Of a stretch of 15,414 nt of DNA, positions 5,679-12,952 are shown one piece after another. The position numbers were made by a program, and so were the translations under genes. The notes under the pieces are model-generated. The model was not told the origin of the DNA. It did no database searches and saw only the letters and a list, made by a program, of their open reading frames with translations. Where the stretch lies: positions 1-15,414 of the forward strand of contig CAKUJT010000058.1 of the NCBI GenBank assembly GCA_934661765.1, in the 5' to 3' direction. The first letter of the stretch is position 1. Every line of letters begins with the position of its first letter. This DNA is from an uncultured Senegalimassilia sp. GTDB lineage: Bacteria; Actinomycetota; Coriobacteriia; Coriobacteriales; Eggerthellaceae.

Positions 5679-8600
5679 TTGGTGTAAAACGCTCCTCCCG
5701 TGTTTTCCGTGGGCTCAGGCATCCAGGGCTCGAAGTCGGTCGGCTCGTACCAGATGCCCTCCGGGCGCTGCGCCTTGGCAACCTTGACGTGGATGCCGCG
5801 CAGGGTGTAGGTGCCGAACTCGGGGTTGAAGTAGCCCGTGTTCTTCGTCAGCACGTTCATGTTCTCCGTGGTCCAGGACTTGCGGCCGTCGGAGCCGTCC
5901 TCCAAGAACTCGGGGTTCCAGAAGCGCTCCATGTACACGGTGCCCTCCGCGATGCCCTTCGTCACGCGCGCCACGGCGAAGATGCCGTCCTTGACGACGC
6001 TCTGGCCGTTGGCGGTGAGCTCCTCGCCGGGGGCGAACTCGCTCGGGCCGAACTTCGCGTCCTTGCCGCCGGCCATGACGGTGTCGGTGGACAGGCCCGT
6101 GGTGATGTCGCGGAACACGTCCTTGCCGTCGGTGCGCGGGGACTTGATGTTCACCCAGTCGCCGTCGACGATGTCGTACTTGGCCGCGTTCTCCGGAGAG
6201 ATCCACAGCTCGGGCGCCGGGTACAGCTCGCGCAGGTAGGGGTTGTTGCGCAGCGTGCCGTGATGGAAGTACGGGATGCGGCCCTCGGTCAGGCGCAGCG
6301 GGTACTCGTCGCCGTATTCGCTCTGGTCCTCGGGCGTGAAGTAGTACGGCATGGGGTTGTAGTCCACCACCGCGGCGGGCATGTCGAACTTCTCGTTGCC
6401 GTGACGGCCCAGGTAGAGCATGGTGTCGGCGTACGGACCGCACTTCTTCGGGTTGTCCTTGATGTCGCGGGCTGCCGTGGAGAAGCCGGTATAGGTGACC
6501 TTGCCGTCGTCGGCGCCGGAGCTTTCCATACTCGGATCGACCTTGCCTGCAACGCCGGCACCGGCGTTGACCTGGCAGTATCCGTCGTACGTGGTGCCGC
6601 CCCAGTACTCGTCGTCTTCGGCCCACTTCTCGGGGAAAACGTCCATCGCCTGCTCCATGGTGGTGACGGACTTGTCACCGCCCTGCTGTGCGACCCAATC
6701 CCAGTACTCGTTGATGGTCTTCCAGTACGCGGGCACCATGGGGCTGCCGATCTTCTCGTCGTCCATGCACGCCTCCATGTTGGCGTCGTAGAGCTCCGAG
6801 CTGGGGTCGGACATGGCCTCGGCGATCTTGCCCCACATCATGATCTCGTCGGCAGCCTCGAACAGGTTCGTCACCGGCTTGCGCATGAGGTTGACGTTCA
6901 GGCGGTTCTGCGCGAACGCGTTCTCCAGCCACTCGCACACGGGGAACACGATGTCGGCGGCTTCGGTGGTGAAGCTGGTCGGGTACATGTAGCCGTGCAC
7001 GATCAGGTCGAACTTCGGGAACGCGTCGACCCACGAGCTGGAGTTGCCCAGCGCGGCCATCTTGTTGCCGGAGCGCTCGATCCACACCTTCGGCTGGTAC
7101 GGCTCGCCGGTGAGCACGGCGGAGAGCACCGTGGGGATGTGGGAGTGCATCCAGCCGCCCAGGCCCTTGTGCTCGCAGTAGCCGAGGCGCTCGAGGATGG
7201 CGTCGTTGGTCTGGAACTCGTACTTCGTGTCCCCGATGAATCCGGAGGGGAAGATGGTAGACTCGCAGCTGGTCAGGCCCTTCGAGCCCTGGCCGCCCAC
7301 CTTGTTGGCCGGGCAGCCGCTATGCCACAGGTGCGCGGTCATGCAATCGAGCGCCGCGGCGCCGATGGCGGCCTGCGCCGAACCCGGGTACATGTCGGTG
7401 GCCACGCCCAGGGAGATGCCGCCGTGCGCGCTCGAGCAGTACAGCTCGATGGCCTCGATGATCTTCTCCTTCTTGCAGCCGGTGATCTCGGCCACGGTGT
7501 CCAGGTCGAAGTCGGCGCAGCGGTCCTTGTAGGCCTCGAACGCGGTCTTGCACGTGATGGTGGAACCGTCCTTGAGCTTCACGTCCACAGTGCCGAACAT
7601 TTGCGGATGGTATGTGCCGTCGTTGTCCGGGCCCAGGGCGAACGCCTTCGTGACCTCGCCCTTCTCAGTGTCGAAGTACACGTAGCCCTCGTTGGTGGCG
7701 TCGACGTCGTCGAACACAGCCGACGCGCGCAGCAGCTGGCCGTCCTTCGTGATGTCCTCGGCCACCGGCGGCAGGCTCACGTTGTCGCGCGGGTCGACCA
7801 GGAACGGGAGGTTCGTCCACTGTTCGCAGAAGGTCTCGTAACCGGGGATCTTCTCGTAGAGCTTGTTCTCGATGATGTAGTGCATCCAGCCGAGCATCAT
7901 GGCCATGTCGGTGCCGGGCTTGATGGGCAGCCACACGTCGGCCTTGCTGGCGTCGGCGGTGAAGCGCGGATCGACGACGACGGTCTTGCAGCCGTTCTCG
8001 CGCAGCTCCGCCACGCAGCGGCCGGAGGTGGAAGGCGAATGCCAAGCAGGGCCGGTGCCCCAGATGACGTAGACTTCCGTCAGCCCGCCGTACTTGGCCG
8101 GCTTGTACAGCTCCGAGCAGCCGGAGTCGGCGATCGAGGTGTCGCCGATGCCGTTGACCAGCGGCATGGTGAAGTTACGCGGCAGGTAGCACTGCGCGCA
8201 GCCGGGCTCGAACACGTTGCCCGCGCCCCAGAAGTTGCGGAAACGCGGCGGGCTGAAGAACTGCGGGTTGCCGCCGCCACCCGTGGTGCACAGAAGGCCG
8301 TGCTTGCCGGTCTTGTCGCGCATGTCGATCATGTGCTGGGCAACGGTTTTCGCCGCCTCGTCCCAGCTGATCCGCTCCCACTGGTTACCGGGCTTGGCGC
8401 CCACGCGCTTCATGGGGTACTTGTTGCGGTTGGGGTGGTACAGCGCCTGGATGCCCGACAGGCCTTTCGGGCACATGCGTCCCTTCGACATCGGGTCGAT
8501 GGAATCGCCCCTCAGCTTGATGACGCGGCCGTTGCTCACCGTGGCGATGATGCCGCAGTTCGCGATGCAGGCGCGGCAGGACGTGCGAACCTCGTGCACG

Positions 8601-8725
8601 TCGTTGTCGGCCCATGCCTTGTCGCTCGGCGCCATGTTGTGGGCGGCGCCCAGCCCCAGCGCGCCGACCGCGCCGGTGACCGCTGCCGTCTTCACGAACG
8701 AGCGACGTGTCATAGTCGTAGACAA
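5675..8725 (-). CDS. Tat-exported molybdopterin oxidoreductase catalytic subunit, DMSO reductase family, substrate unknown
   Basis: A 1016-aa catalytic subunit of the bis-molybdopterin (DMSO reductase) family. The N-terminus has a Tat motif, TRRSFVKTAAV (6-16), and a hydrophobic stretch ending near AWA (37-39). A 4Fe-4S site follows (C50, C53, C57, C85, then PKG with K87). The molybdopterin domains run from about 100 to 780, and the C-terminal dinucleotide-binding domain starts near 805 (YPLRLTEGRIPYFHHGTLRN). In the region that normally supplies the molybdenum ligand it reads GNVFEPGCAQCYLPRN, so C176 or C179 is the likely ligand, unlike the serine of E. coli DmsA. It is about 200 aa longer than E. 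coli DmsA. TTG at 8725 is preferred as start: GGAGGAGG lies 5-8 nt upstream, whereas ATG at 8713 would be too far away. The gene heads an A-B-C operon. Large Eggerthellaceae relatives include DMSO-type reductases and catechol dehydroxylases; I cannot tell which this is. Confidence 0.9.
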   Translation of the reverse strand: MSTTMTRRSFVKTAAVTGAVGALGLGAAHNMAPSDKAWADNDVHEVRTSCRACIANCGIIATVSNGRVIKLRGDSIDPMSKGRMCPKGLSGIQALYHPNRNKYPMKRVGAKPGNQWERISWDEAAKTVAQHMIDMRDKTGKHGLLCTTGGGGNPQFFSPPRFRNFWGAGNVFEPGCAQCYLPRNFTMPLVNGIGDTSIADSGCSELYKPAKYGGLTEVYVIWGTGPAWHSPSTSGRCVAELRENGCKTVVVDPRFTADASKADVWLPIKPGTDMAMMLGWMHYIIENKLYEKIPGYETFCEQWTNLPFLVDPRDNVSLPPVAEDITKDGQLLRASAVFDDVDATNEGYVYFDTEKGEVTKAFALGPDNDGTYHPQMFGTVDVKLKDGSTITCKTAFEAYKDRCADFDLDTVAEITGCKKEKIIEAIELYCSSAHGGISLGVATDMYPGSAQAAIGAAALDCMTAHLWHSGCPANKVGGQGSKGLTSCESTIFPSGFIGDTKYEFQTNDAILERLGYCEHKGLGGWMHSHIPTVLSAVLTGEPYQPKVWIERSGNKMAALGNSSSWVDAFPKFDLIVHGYMYPTSFTTEAADIVFPVCEWLENAFAQNRLNVNLMRKPVTNLFEAADEIMMWGKIAEAMSDPSSELYDANMEACMDDEKIGSPMVPAYWKTINEYWDWVAQQGGDKSVTTMEQAMDVFPEKWAEDDEYWGGTTYDGYCQVNAGAGVAGKVDPSMESSGADDGKVTYTGFSTAARDIKDNPKKCGPYADTMLYLGRHGNEKFDMPAAVVDYNPMPYYFTPEDQSEYGDEYPLRLTEGRIPYFHHGTLRNNPYLRELYPAPELWISPENAAKYDIVDGDWVNIKSPRTDGKDVFRDITTGLSTDTVMAGGKDAKFGPSEFAPGEELTANGQSVVKDGIFAVARVTKGIAEGTVYMERFWNPEFLEDGSDGRKSWTTENMNVLTKNTGYFNPEFGTYTLRGIHVKVAKAQRPEGIWYEPTDFEPWMPEPTENTGGAFYTK

Positions 8726-8730
8726 AGCTT

Positions 8731-8738
8731 CCTCCTCC
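8731..8738 (-). promoter_or_regulatory. Ribosome-binding site deciding a TTG start of the catalytic subunit
   Basis: The minus strand reads AAAAGGAGGAGGAAGCTTG, an exceptionally strong Shine-Dalgarno match placed correctly for TTG at 8725-8723. The first in-frame ATG (8713-8711) is 17-20 nt away, beyond useful spacing. The TTG start adds only four residues before the ATG and leaves the Tat motif intact. Confidence 0.7.
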
Positions 8739-8770
8739 TTTTGATCCTTGCTTACTCGTCTATTGCGATA

Positions 8771-8793
8771 GGCAGCGGGTATCGCCTGCTGCC
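8771..8793. other. Hairpin in the leader of the molybdoenzyme operon
   Basis: GGCAGCGGG (8771-8779) pairs with CCTGCTGCC (8785-8793), with one G-T wobble, around a 5-nt loop. It lies about 45 nt upstream of the catalytic gene's start and 22 nt from REPIN-like copy B. It may be part of the operon's 5' untranslated region or the end of the preceding transcript. I see no confident promoter boxes in 8740-8978. Confidence 0.45.
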
Positions 8794-8815
8794 ATATTGC
8801 TTTTGGGTGGGGTGC

Positions 8816-8899
8816 GTGAACAGGGGACGGAGGTGTGTTCACAATGGCCGTTTGGGAGTGCGACGCATCTACGTGAACACACCTCCGTCCCCTGTTCAC
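8816..8899. repeat. REPIN-like inverted repeat element, copy B (perfect)
   Basis: The 27-nt arm at 8816-8842 (GTGAACAGGGGACGG...TGTGTTCAC) and its exact reverse complement at 8873-8899 are separated by 30 nt. Pairing extends one base pair outward (8815/8900). This is the best-preserved of three copies. It lies in the 253-nt gap between the 289-aa gene and the catalytic subunit gene. Confidence 0.92.
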
Positions 8900-8978
8900 G
8901 TGGGGGCCGCGAGCCGGTTGGCGGGCTGGCGGGAGTTCCCAGCGCGCCCGCAACCAGCTGCTTCGCCGGCAGACGCGG

Positions 8979-9848
8979 TTACACGGTTGCTTGCTCGCGC
9001 TTGTGGGCTTGCAGCATGCGCTTGCCTGCGTCGGTTGCGACCCAGGCGCCGCGCCACACGAGCGCGCCGGCTTTGTCGAGCTTGTCGACATAGAAGTCGG
9101 GCGAAAGCTTGTGATGATCGGCAACGATGTCTTGCGACAAGCCGGAAGTGGTCTTGAAGAGCGCCTCGATTTCCGGGAATTTGCGCGGTTGCGTGCAGAA
9201 ATCGAGCACGGCGAAATAGGTATCGCGGCGATGCGGGCGCAGGGAAAGCTGCGCCTCGATGCGGCGCTCGGGCGCCAGCAGGCGCACGGTTTCGGCGCCG
9301 GCGTCGGTGGCTTGGATGCGGTAGGTGGCGATCAGGTCGTCGGCCTCGTCTTCGGAAAGGTTCGCCAGCTGCTCCTCGGCGATGGGGCTGCCTTCGCTAT
9401 CGAGCGGCGTTCGCACAAGGCCGCCGGCATCGATGAGCATCTGGATCATGGCGAACGGCGTCTGCATGATGTGGCTGTAGACGAACTCGTCGGTCTGAGC
9501 AATGAAGTCTTCTACCTCGGTGAACTCATGGGGCTGTTGGCAGAACGCCAGCGTCTTGTACAGCGCTTCGCGCAACGCGTTCTGCGAGCCGACGCACATG
9601 ACCACCGCGTTCACGCGATCGGCGAACGTGGGCTCGTCGGGGAGCTCGTATTCAGCTGCGGGTGCACCTTGCGCGATTGCGACGGGATCGACGGTTGCGG
9701 CGCCCGCTCCCGAGGCGATGGTAGGCTTGCGATCGCCGAAGCTATCTGCCTCGGGTTCGCGCATATCCATCAGATAGCCGCCTTCGGCGTACTTTTCATA
9801 ACTCGACGGAACCTCGAACTTCGGCAGCGGCTTGTTCTTGATATTCAT
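8979..9848 (-). CDS. Unrecognised protein with two tandem similar domains, upstream of the molybdoenzyme operon
   Basis: A 289-aa soluble protein with no export signal or membrane helix; I do not recognise a named family. Residues 1-75 are polar and low-complexity. The rest is an internal duplication: LREALYKTLAFCQQPHEFTE (92-111) aligns with RRDTYFAVLDFCTQPRKFPE (207-226). Both halves run through a helical stretch to a hydrophobic hairpin (IDAGGLVRT, LDKAGALVWR) and end in IQATDAGAETVRLL (178-191) and WVATDAGKRMLQ (269-280). The helix-helix-hairpin outline resembles winged-helix domains, so a regulator or an adaptor is possible. ATG at 9848 has GAGGGGG about 5 nt upstream. The gene runs in the same direction as the molybdoenzyme operon, 253 nt before it, and shares a divergent promoter region with the LuxR gene, which suggests a function in the same system. 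Confidence 0.8.
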   Translation of the reverse strand: MNIKNKPLPKFEVPSSYEKYAEGGYLMDMREPEADSFGDRKPTIASGAGAATVDPVAIAQGAPAAEYELPDEPTFADRVNAVVMCVGSQNALREALYKTLAFCQQPHEFTEVEDFIAQTDEFVYSHIMQTPFAMIQMLIDAGGLVRTPLDSEGSPIAEEQLANLSEDEADDLIATYRIQATDAGAETVRLLAPERRIEAQLSLRPHRRDTYFAVLDFCTQPRKFPEIEALFKTTSGLSQDIVADHHKLSPDFYVDKLDKAGALVWRGAWVATDAGKRMLQAHKREQATV

Positions 9849-9907
9849 GATGACCCCCTCGTCTCGGAACGGTCACCACCTTACGTTTTCCGCAAAACCC
9901 CAGCTAC

Positions 9908-9957
9908 GTCACTAGTTAACGATGTTGACACCGCTGTATGGTCACTAGTTAACTAGT
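9908..9957. promoter_or_regulatory. Candidate operator: two identical 13-nt boxes and a 14-bp palindrome
   Basis: GTCACTAGTTAAC occurs at 9908-9920 and again at 9941-9953, 33 bp apart, about three helical turns. The second copy is part of a perfect 14-bp palindrome, ACTAGTTAACTAGT (9944-9957). TTGACA at 9925-9930 lies between them and could be the -35 box of a rightward promoter whose -10 would fall on the second box. The site lies 60-109 bp from the start of the leftward 289-aa gene and about 195 bp from the rightward LuxR gene, and is AT-rich against a GC-rich background. Binding by the LuxR protein is inference. Confidence 0.6.
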
Positions 9958-10005
9958 CGAATATGGACGTAGGGGTTTAGAATGGCTAGGCGAAGAAGGG
10001 GACAC

Positions 10006-10090
10006 GTGAACAGGGGACGGAGGTGTGTTCACGGCGGAATCTCAGGTTCCCAAGGGCCTAGCACGTGAACACTCCTCCGCCCCCGTTCGC
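10006..10090. repeat. REPIN-like inverted repeat element, copy C (right arm decayed)
   Basis: The left arm at 10006-10032 is identical to those of copies A and B. The right arm at 10065-10090 has several substitutions and a one-base deletion. The spacer is 32 nt. It sits in the leader of the LuxR gene. A GTG inside its right arm (10065) opens the LuxR frame early but is not a credible start. Confidence 0.85.
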
Positions 10091-10151
10091 CCAGTGGCGT
10101 CACACCTTCTTCCGGTCAACAACACGAAAGCCAATCGGGAATCGGGGGGAT

Positions 10152-11717
10152 ATGGCAATTCGCGAACAGGACGACATGACGCAGAGCCAGCGCGCGCAAG
10201 GGAAGACGACCGCGAGCGCTTCCGAGCGATTCTCGACGGCGCTCGCATCCATCGACCGGCAGGCGCCCAGCCTGACGTATCTGGGCCTGGGCTGTTGGAT
10301 CGCCTGGAACACCATCGCGTTCTCCGGATCGTTTTGGCTGCACGAGACCGACAACAGCAACATCACCGAGAACCTCATGCTCGTACATCTACTGGCATGC
10401 TTCATCACGCTGTCGCTTGTCGCGCTATTCGCCGACCGCTTCTCCAAATGGGTCGCGAAGAACCGGGCCACATTCGTTGGCGGCCTTGTGGCCGCCGTGG
10501 GAACGCTCCTCATCTGCAACGCGCGTAGCGAGGTGCTGGGCGCTGCCGTCCCCCACTCCGCGCTCACCGTGCTGTTCAACTCCGGCTGCGTGCTCGCAGG
10601 CGTCGGGACCACCATGCTGTTCGTACGTGCCGCCGCCCTGTTCGGCACGCTGCCGCCCCACCGCGCGCTCTATCGGCTGGCCGAGTGCACGCTGTTCTCC
10701 ATCGCGATTTACTTCGTGTTGAACGGCTGCCCGCAACCGATCGCCGTCGCGGCGTTCATCGCGCTGCCCGTGATCGGCGCCGCGCTGTTCTGCATACGCC
10801 GCAAGGACTTGCGTGGCGAGAAACAGGTGCTCGACACCCCGGTGAAACTAACGCGCAGGTTCGGGGTGCTGCTCGCCTCCATCGGTCTGTGTTCCACGGC
10901 GCTTGAGCTGATACGCGCATATGTGCTGATCAGCGTGTCGCCTCTGTACGCTATCGGCGCAAACGTAGTTTCCCAGCTTATCGAGATTCCCCTTATGATC
11001 GCTATCATGGCCGCCGTGCTGCTCGCGAAATCCCGCCGCGACGGGTTCGCCAAGATGTACTCCGTTGCCGCCTGTGCACTCACGGTGCTCATCGTGTGCA
11101 TCGCCATGTTCTCCTTGAACACGCCCGCTGTGGCGTCGGGCGCCTGGGTAGTGTGCACGTGTTACAACATGGTGGTGTGGGCCATGCTGTATTACCTGGT
11201 ATATCAGTGGCGCGGCGGCGCGCTGCGCATCGTGGCGTTCGGCAACGCAGCCCTGTCGGGCGGCACGCTCGTGGCAAGTCTTTTGGCCATGGCATATCAG
11301 GCATCGCACATCTCGGAAAACACGATGAAGGCCATCATCGCCCTGATCGGCGTGGCCGTGCTCATCGACGTGCTGTTCGTCTTCTCCGAGAAGCAGATCA
11401 ACGGCATGCTGCTGCCCGTGGATGAGGGCAGCGCGGACTCGGCAGACGATGCTTCGGGCATCGGCGCAGCTAGGCAACCAGGCCGATGGAAGCTTGCCTG
11501 CGAGGAAGTCGCACGCGCCGCGGGCCTGTCCGCTCGCGAGACCGAGGTGTTCCTGGGCCTGGCGCGCGGCCGAACAGCCCAGGAAATCGCCGACCGCGAG
11601 GTGGTGTCGATCTACACCATCCGAGCCCACACCCGCAGCATCTACGCCAAGCTGGACGTGCACAGCAAAAAGGAGCTCACAGCACTCGTACAAAAGCAGG
11701 TCGACCAGGCAGGATAA
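10152..11717 (+). CDS. Membrane-integrated LuxR-family transcriptional regulator
   Basis: A 521-aa protein with an N-terminal polytopic domain of roughly ten to twelve hydrophobic helices (about residues 40-420) and a C-terminal LuxR helix-turn-helix (about 457-512: GLSARETEVFLGLARGRTAQ, then EIADREVVSIYTIRAHTRSI and YAKLDVHSKKEL). The E-x-E-V-x-x-L and A-x-x-x-x-S-x-x-T-V/I-x-x-H motifs of the family are intact. Membrane LuxR regulators of this shape are numerous in Eggerthellaceae and often lie beside the molybdoenzyme genes they control, presumably sensing a substrate through the membrane part. ATG at 10152 is the first credible start (purine-rich sequence just upstream); ATG at 10176, preceded by CAGGA, is an alternative. 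It diverges from the 289-aa gene and the molybdoenzyme operon, with a candidate operator between. Its ligand is unknown. Confidence 0.9.
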   Translation: MAIREQDDMTQSQRAQGKTTASASERFSTALASIDRQAPSLTYLGLGCWIAWNTIAFSGSFWLHETDNSNITENLMLVHLLACFITLSLVALFADRFSKWVAKNRATFVGGLVAAVGTLLICNARSEVLGAAVPHSALTVLFNSGCVLAGVGTTMLFVRAAALFGTLPPHRALYRLAECTLFSIAIYFVLNGCPQPIAVAAFIALPVIGAALFCIRRKDLRGEKQVLDTPVKLTRRFGVLLASIGLCSTALELIRAYVLISVSPLYAIGANVVSQLIEIPLMIAIMAAVLLAKSRRDGFAKMYSVAACALTVLIVCIAMFSLNTPAVASGAWVVCTCYNMVVWAMLYYLVYQWRGGALRIVAFGNAALSGGTLVASLLAMAYQASHISENTMKAIIALIGVAVLIDVLFVFSEKQINGMLLPVDEGSADSADDASGIGAARQPGRWKLACEEVARAAGLSARETEVFLGLARGRTAQEIADREVVSIYTIRAHTRSIYAKLDVHSKKELTALVQKQVDQAG

Positions 11718-11724
11718 GGTATGC

Positions 11725-11751
11725 GCACGGTCCGCCTGGGCCGAGCCGTGC
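11725..11751 (+). terminator. Weak hairpin after the LuxR gene
   Basis: GCACGG (11725-11730) pairs with CCGTGC (11746-11751), starting 8 nt past the LuxR stop codon. No T run follows. The remaining gap to 11927 contains a 12-nt direct repeat CCCGAGCCGGGC (11769-11780 and 11852-11863) and a GATGCG/CGCATC stem (11870-11875 with 11892-11897), but no gene I can support. Confidence 0.35.
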
Positions 11752-11927
11752 CTCTGTCGGGCCACATGCCCGAGCCGGGCCATACCCTTCGTCGTGATGG
11801 CCGCGCTGATTGTCTTGCCCTTTTCAGGGGATGGCGCATTTGCGTAATCTACCCGAGCCGGGCTGTATCGATGCGGCATCAAAACCGCTGTCGCATCCCC
11901 TCGGTGCCCAGTTGCCATTCAGATATT

Positions 11928-11970
11928 ATTACCCTACAATTTCAAATATATTCGTTAATTGTAGGGTAAT
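11928..11970 (+). promoter_or_regulatory. 14-bp perfect inverted repeat upstream of the two-gene cassette
   Basis: ATTACCCTACAATT (11928-11941) and AATTGTAGGGTAAT (11957-11970) are exact reverse complements separated by a 15-nt AT-rich spacer. The repeat ends 25 nt before the start of the 103-aa gene, so it overlaps where the promoter or the leader must be. The position fits an operator for autoregulation, common in toxin-antitoxin pairs. It could also fold as a leader hairpin. Confidence 0.6.
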
Positions 11971-11995
11971 TTACGAAACGAAAGAGGCATATGCG

Positions 11996-12307
11996 TTGTC
12001 AATCCTAGAAGAAGTCTTAGAGGAAGAGTACACCAGGTCCGTTCGACTATGCCACCACATGGAACGCGAGCTGAATTCTCTGCCAAAAGGCAGCATCAGA
12101 ACCCGCAAAATCAATAATCACGAATACTATTACCTCAATTACCGCGAAGGCGATAAGGTCCGTTCCGACTACTTACGCGCTGATGAGGTTGAAGAGATTC
12201 GCACAAAGATCAACCGACGGCATGAGCTTGTTGCTGCGCTCAAGGAGCAGCAACGCTCTCAGAAGCAAATCGAGAAAGCGTTAGGAAGAGTGCCGAATGT
12301 TGAATAG
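11996..12307 (+). CDS. Small charged protein of a two-gene cassette (possible antitoxin-like partner)
   Basis: A 103-aa protein with a TTG start at 11996 preceded by AAAGAGG with an 8-nt gap; the open frame extends upstream but the earlier part overlaps the inverted repeat and has no ribosome site. It begins with an acidic helix (SILEEVLEEEYTRSVRLCHH), then LPKGSIRTRKINNHEYYYLN (about 29-48) and YREGDKVRSDYL, likely a small beta sheet, and ends in a charged helix (about 65-98). Proteins with this KGS-x-x-x-KK-I-x-x-x-EYYYL-x-YREG pattern are widespread in bacteria and archaea, in my recollection often beside nucleotidyltransferase-fold proteins. No biochemical role is known to me. It overlaps the next gene by 11 nt, so the two are translationally linked. 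Base composition is clearly more AT-rich than the flanks, suggesting transfer. Confidence 0.75.
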   Translation: MSILEEVLEEEYTRSVRLCHHMERELNSLPKGSIRTRKINNHEYYYLNYREGDKVRSDYLRADEVEEIRTKINRRHELVAALKEQQRSQKQIEKALGRVPNVE

Positions 12308-12941
12308 CCAACAAATAGCCTTCGCCAAAGTGCTTAACCTCGTTGAGGAATCGGGATGCATGCCCTATGTCATGCTCATTGGATCTTGGGCAGAATTCGC
12401 TTATCGAGAAGCCCGCCTTCTCGGAGACTTCGCGCCGAGTATAAAGACAATGGACGTGGACTTTCTTGTAAGGAATCTTCGCAAGCCAACACCTTCCGCC
12501 GGCCTTGCAGCCGCAGCAAAGGAAAAAGGCTTCTACGTTGAAGCCGACCGGATAGATAGCACCACCAGAATCATCGACACAACGGGCCTTGAAGTCGAAT
12601 TCCTCATCGGCAAAAAGGGTGCAGGGCTTGAAGCATCGCTCAAGACGAATCTCGGAGTAACCGCCCAGGCCCTAAGGCACCTCGATATACTATCCAAGCA
12701 TCCTGTTGTAGCACAATGCCTTGGCCACGAGGTGATTGTTCCCGTGCCTGAGGCCTACGCGCTGCATAAGATGGTCATCAACTCACAACGCGGCGCAAAA
12801 GCGCAAAAAGACGCTCGTGCCGTCGCCAATCTGCAGCCATACCTGAACACTTCCGTGCTCAAATCCCTGTACGAACAACTTACGAAGAAGGAGAAGGCTC
12901 AGGTTCGCGACTTTGCCGAACGCGAAGGAATCAGCCTTTAA
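12297..12941 (+). CDS. Nucleotidyltransferase-fold protein (toxin-like candidate of a two-gene cassette)
   Basis: A 214-aa protein with a nucleotidyltransferase signature: LIGSWAEF (27-34), with the G-S pair at 29-30, and TMDVDFLV (51-58), with two aspartates (D53, D55) placed as metal ligands. The following VEFLIGKK segment (about 99-106) could supply a third acidic residue. The pattern fits the group labelled GSU2403-type or NTP_transf_8-like nucleotidyltransferases, related in fold to AbiEii and MNT proteins. The start ATG at 12297 overlaps the preceding gene by 11 nt, with AGGAAG upstream. Such proteins often form toxin-antitoxin or defence pairs, but that role here is inference; substrate and target are unknown. 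The cassette is more AT-rich than its neighbours and is closed by a hairpin at 12953-12983. Confidence 0.78.
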   Translation: MLNSQQIAFAKVLNLVEESGCMPYVMLIGSWAEFAYREARLLGDFAPSIKTMDVDFLVRNLRKPTPSAGLAAAAKEKGFYVEADRIDSTTRIIDTTGLEVEFLIGKKGAGLEASLKTNLGVTAQALRHLDILSKHPVVAQCLGHEVIVPVPEAYALHKMVINSQRGAKAQKDARAVANLQPYLNTSVLKSLYEQLTKKEKAQVRDFAEREGISL

Positions 12942-12952
12942 ACAGACCCCGC

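Noticed and set aside
5186..9157. A 1323-codon plus-strand open frame antisense to the catalytic, ferredoxin and upstream genes
   Set aside because: It is opposite well-supported genes with cysteine and Tat motifs, is low-complexity and rich in Arg, Val, Leu and His, and has no recognisable domain. Long antisense frames are expected from strong GC bias at third positions.
10065..10151. GTG at 10065 as start of the LuxR regulator
   Set aside because: It lies within the decayed arm of REPIN-like copy C, and the added residues are proline/arginine-rich with no family likeness.
11721..11969. Small plus-strand open frame after the LuxR gene
   Set aside because: No ribosome site, arginine-rich translation without motif, and it runs through the inverted repeat at 11928-11970.
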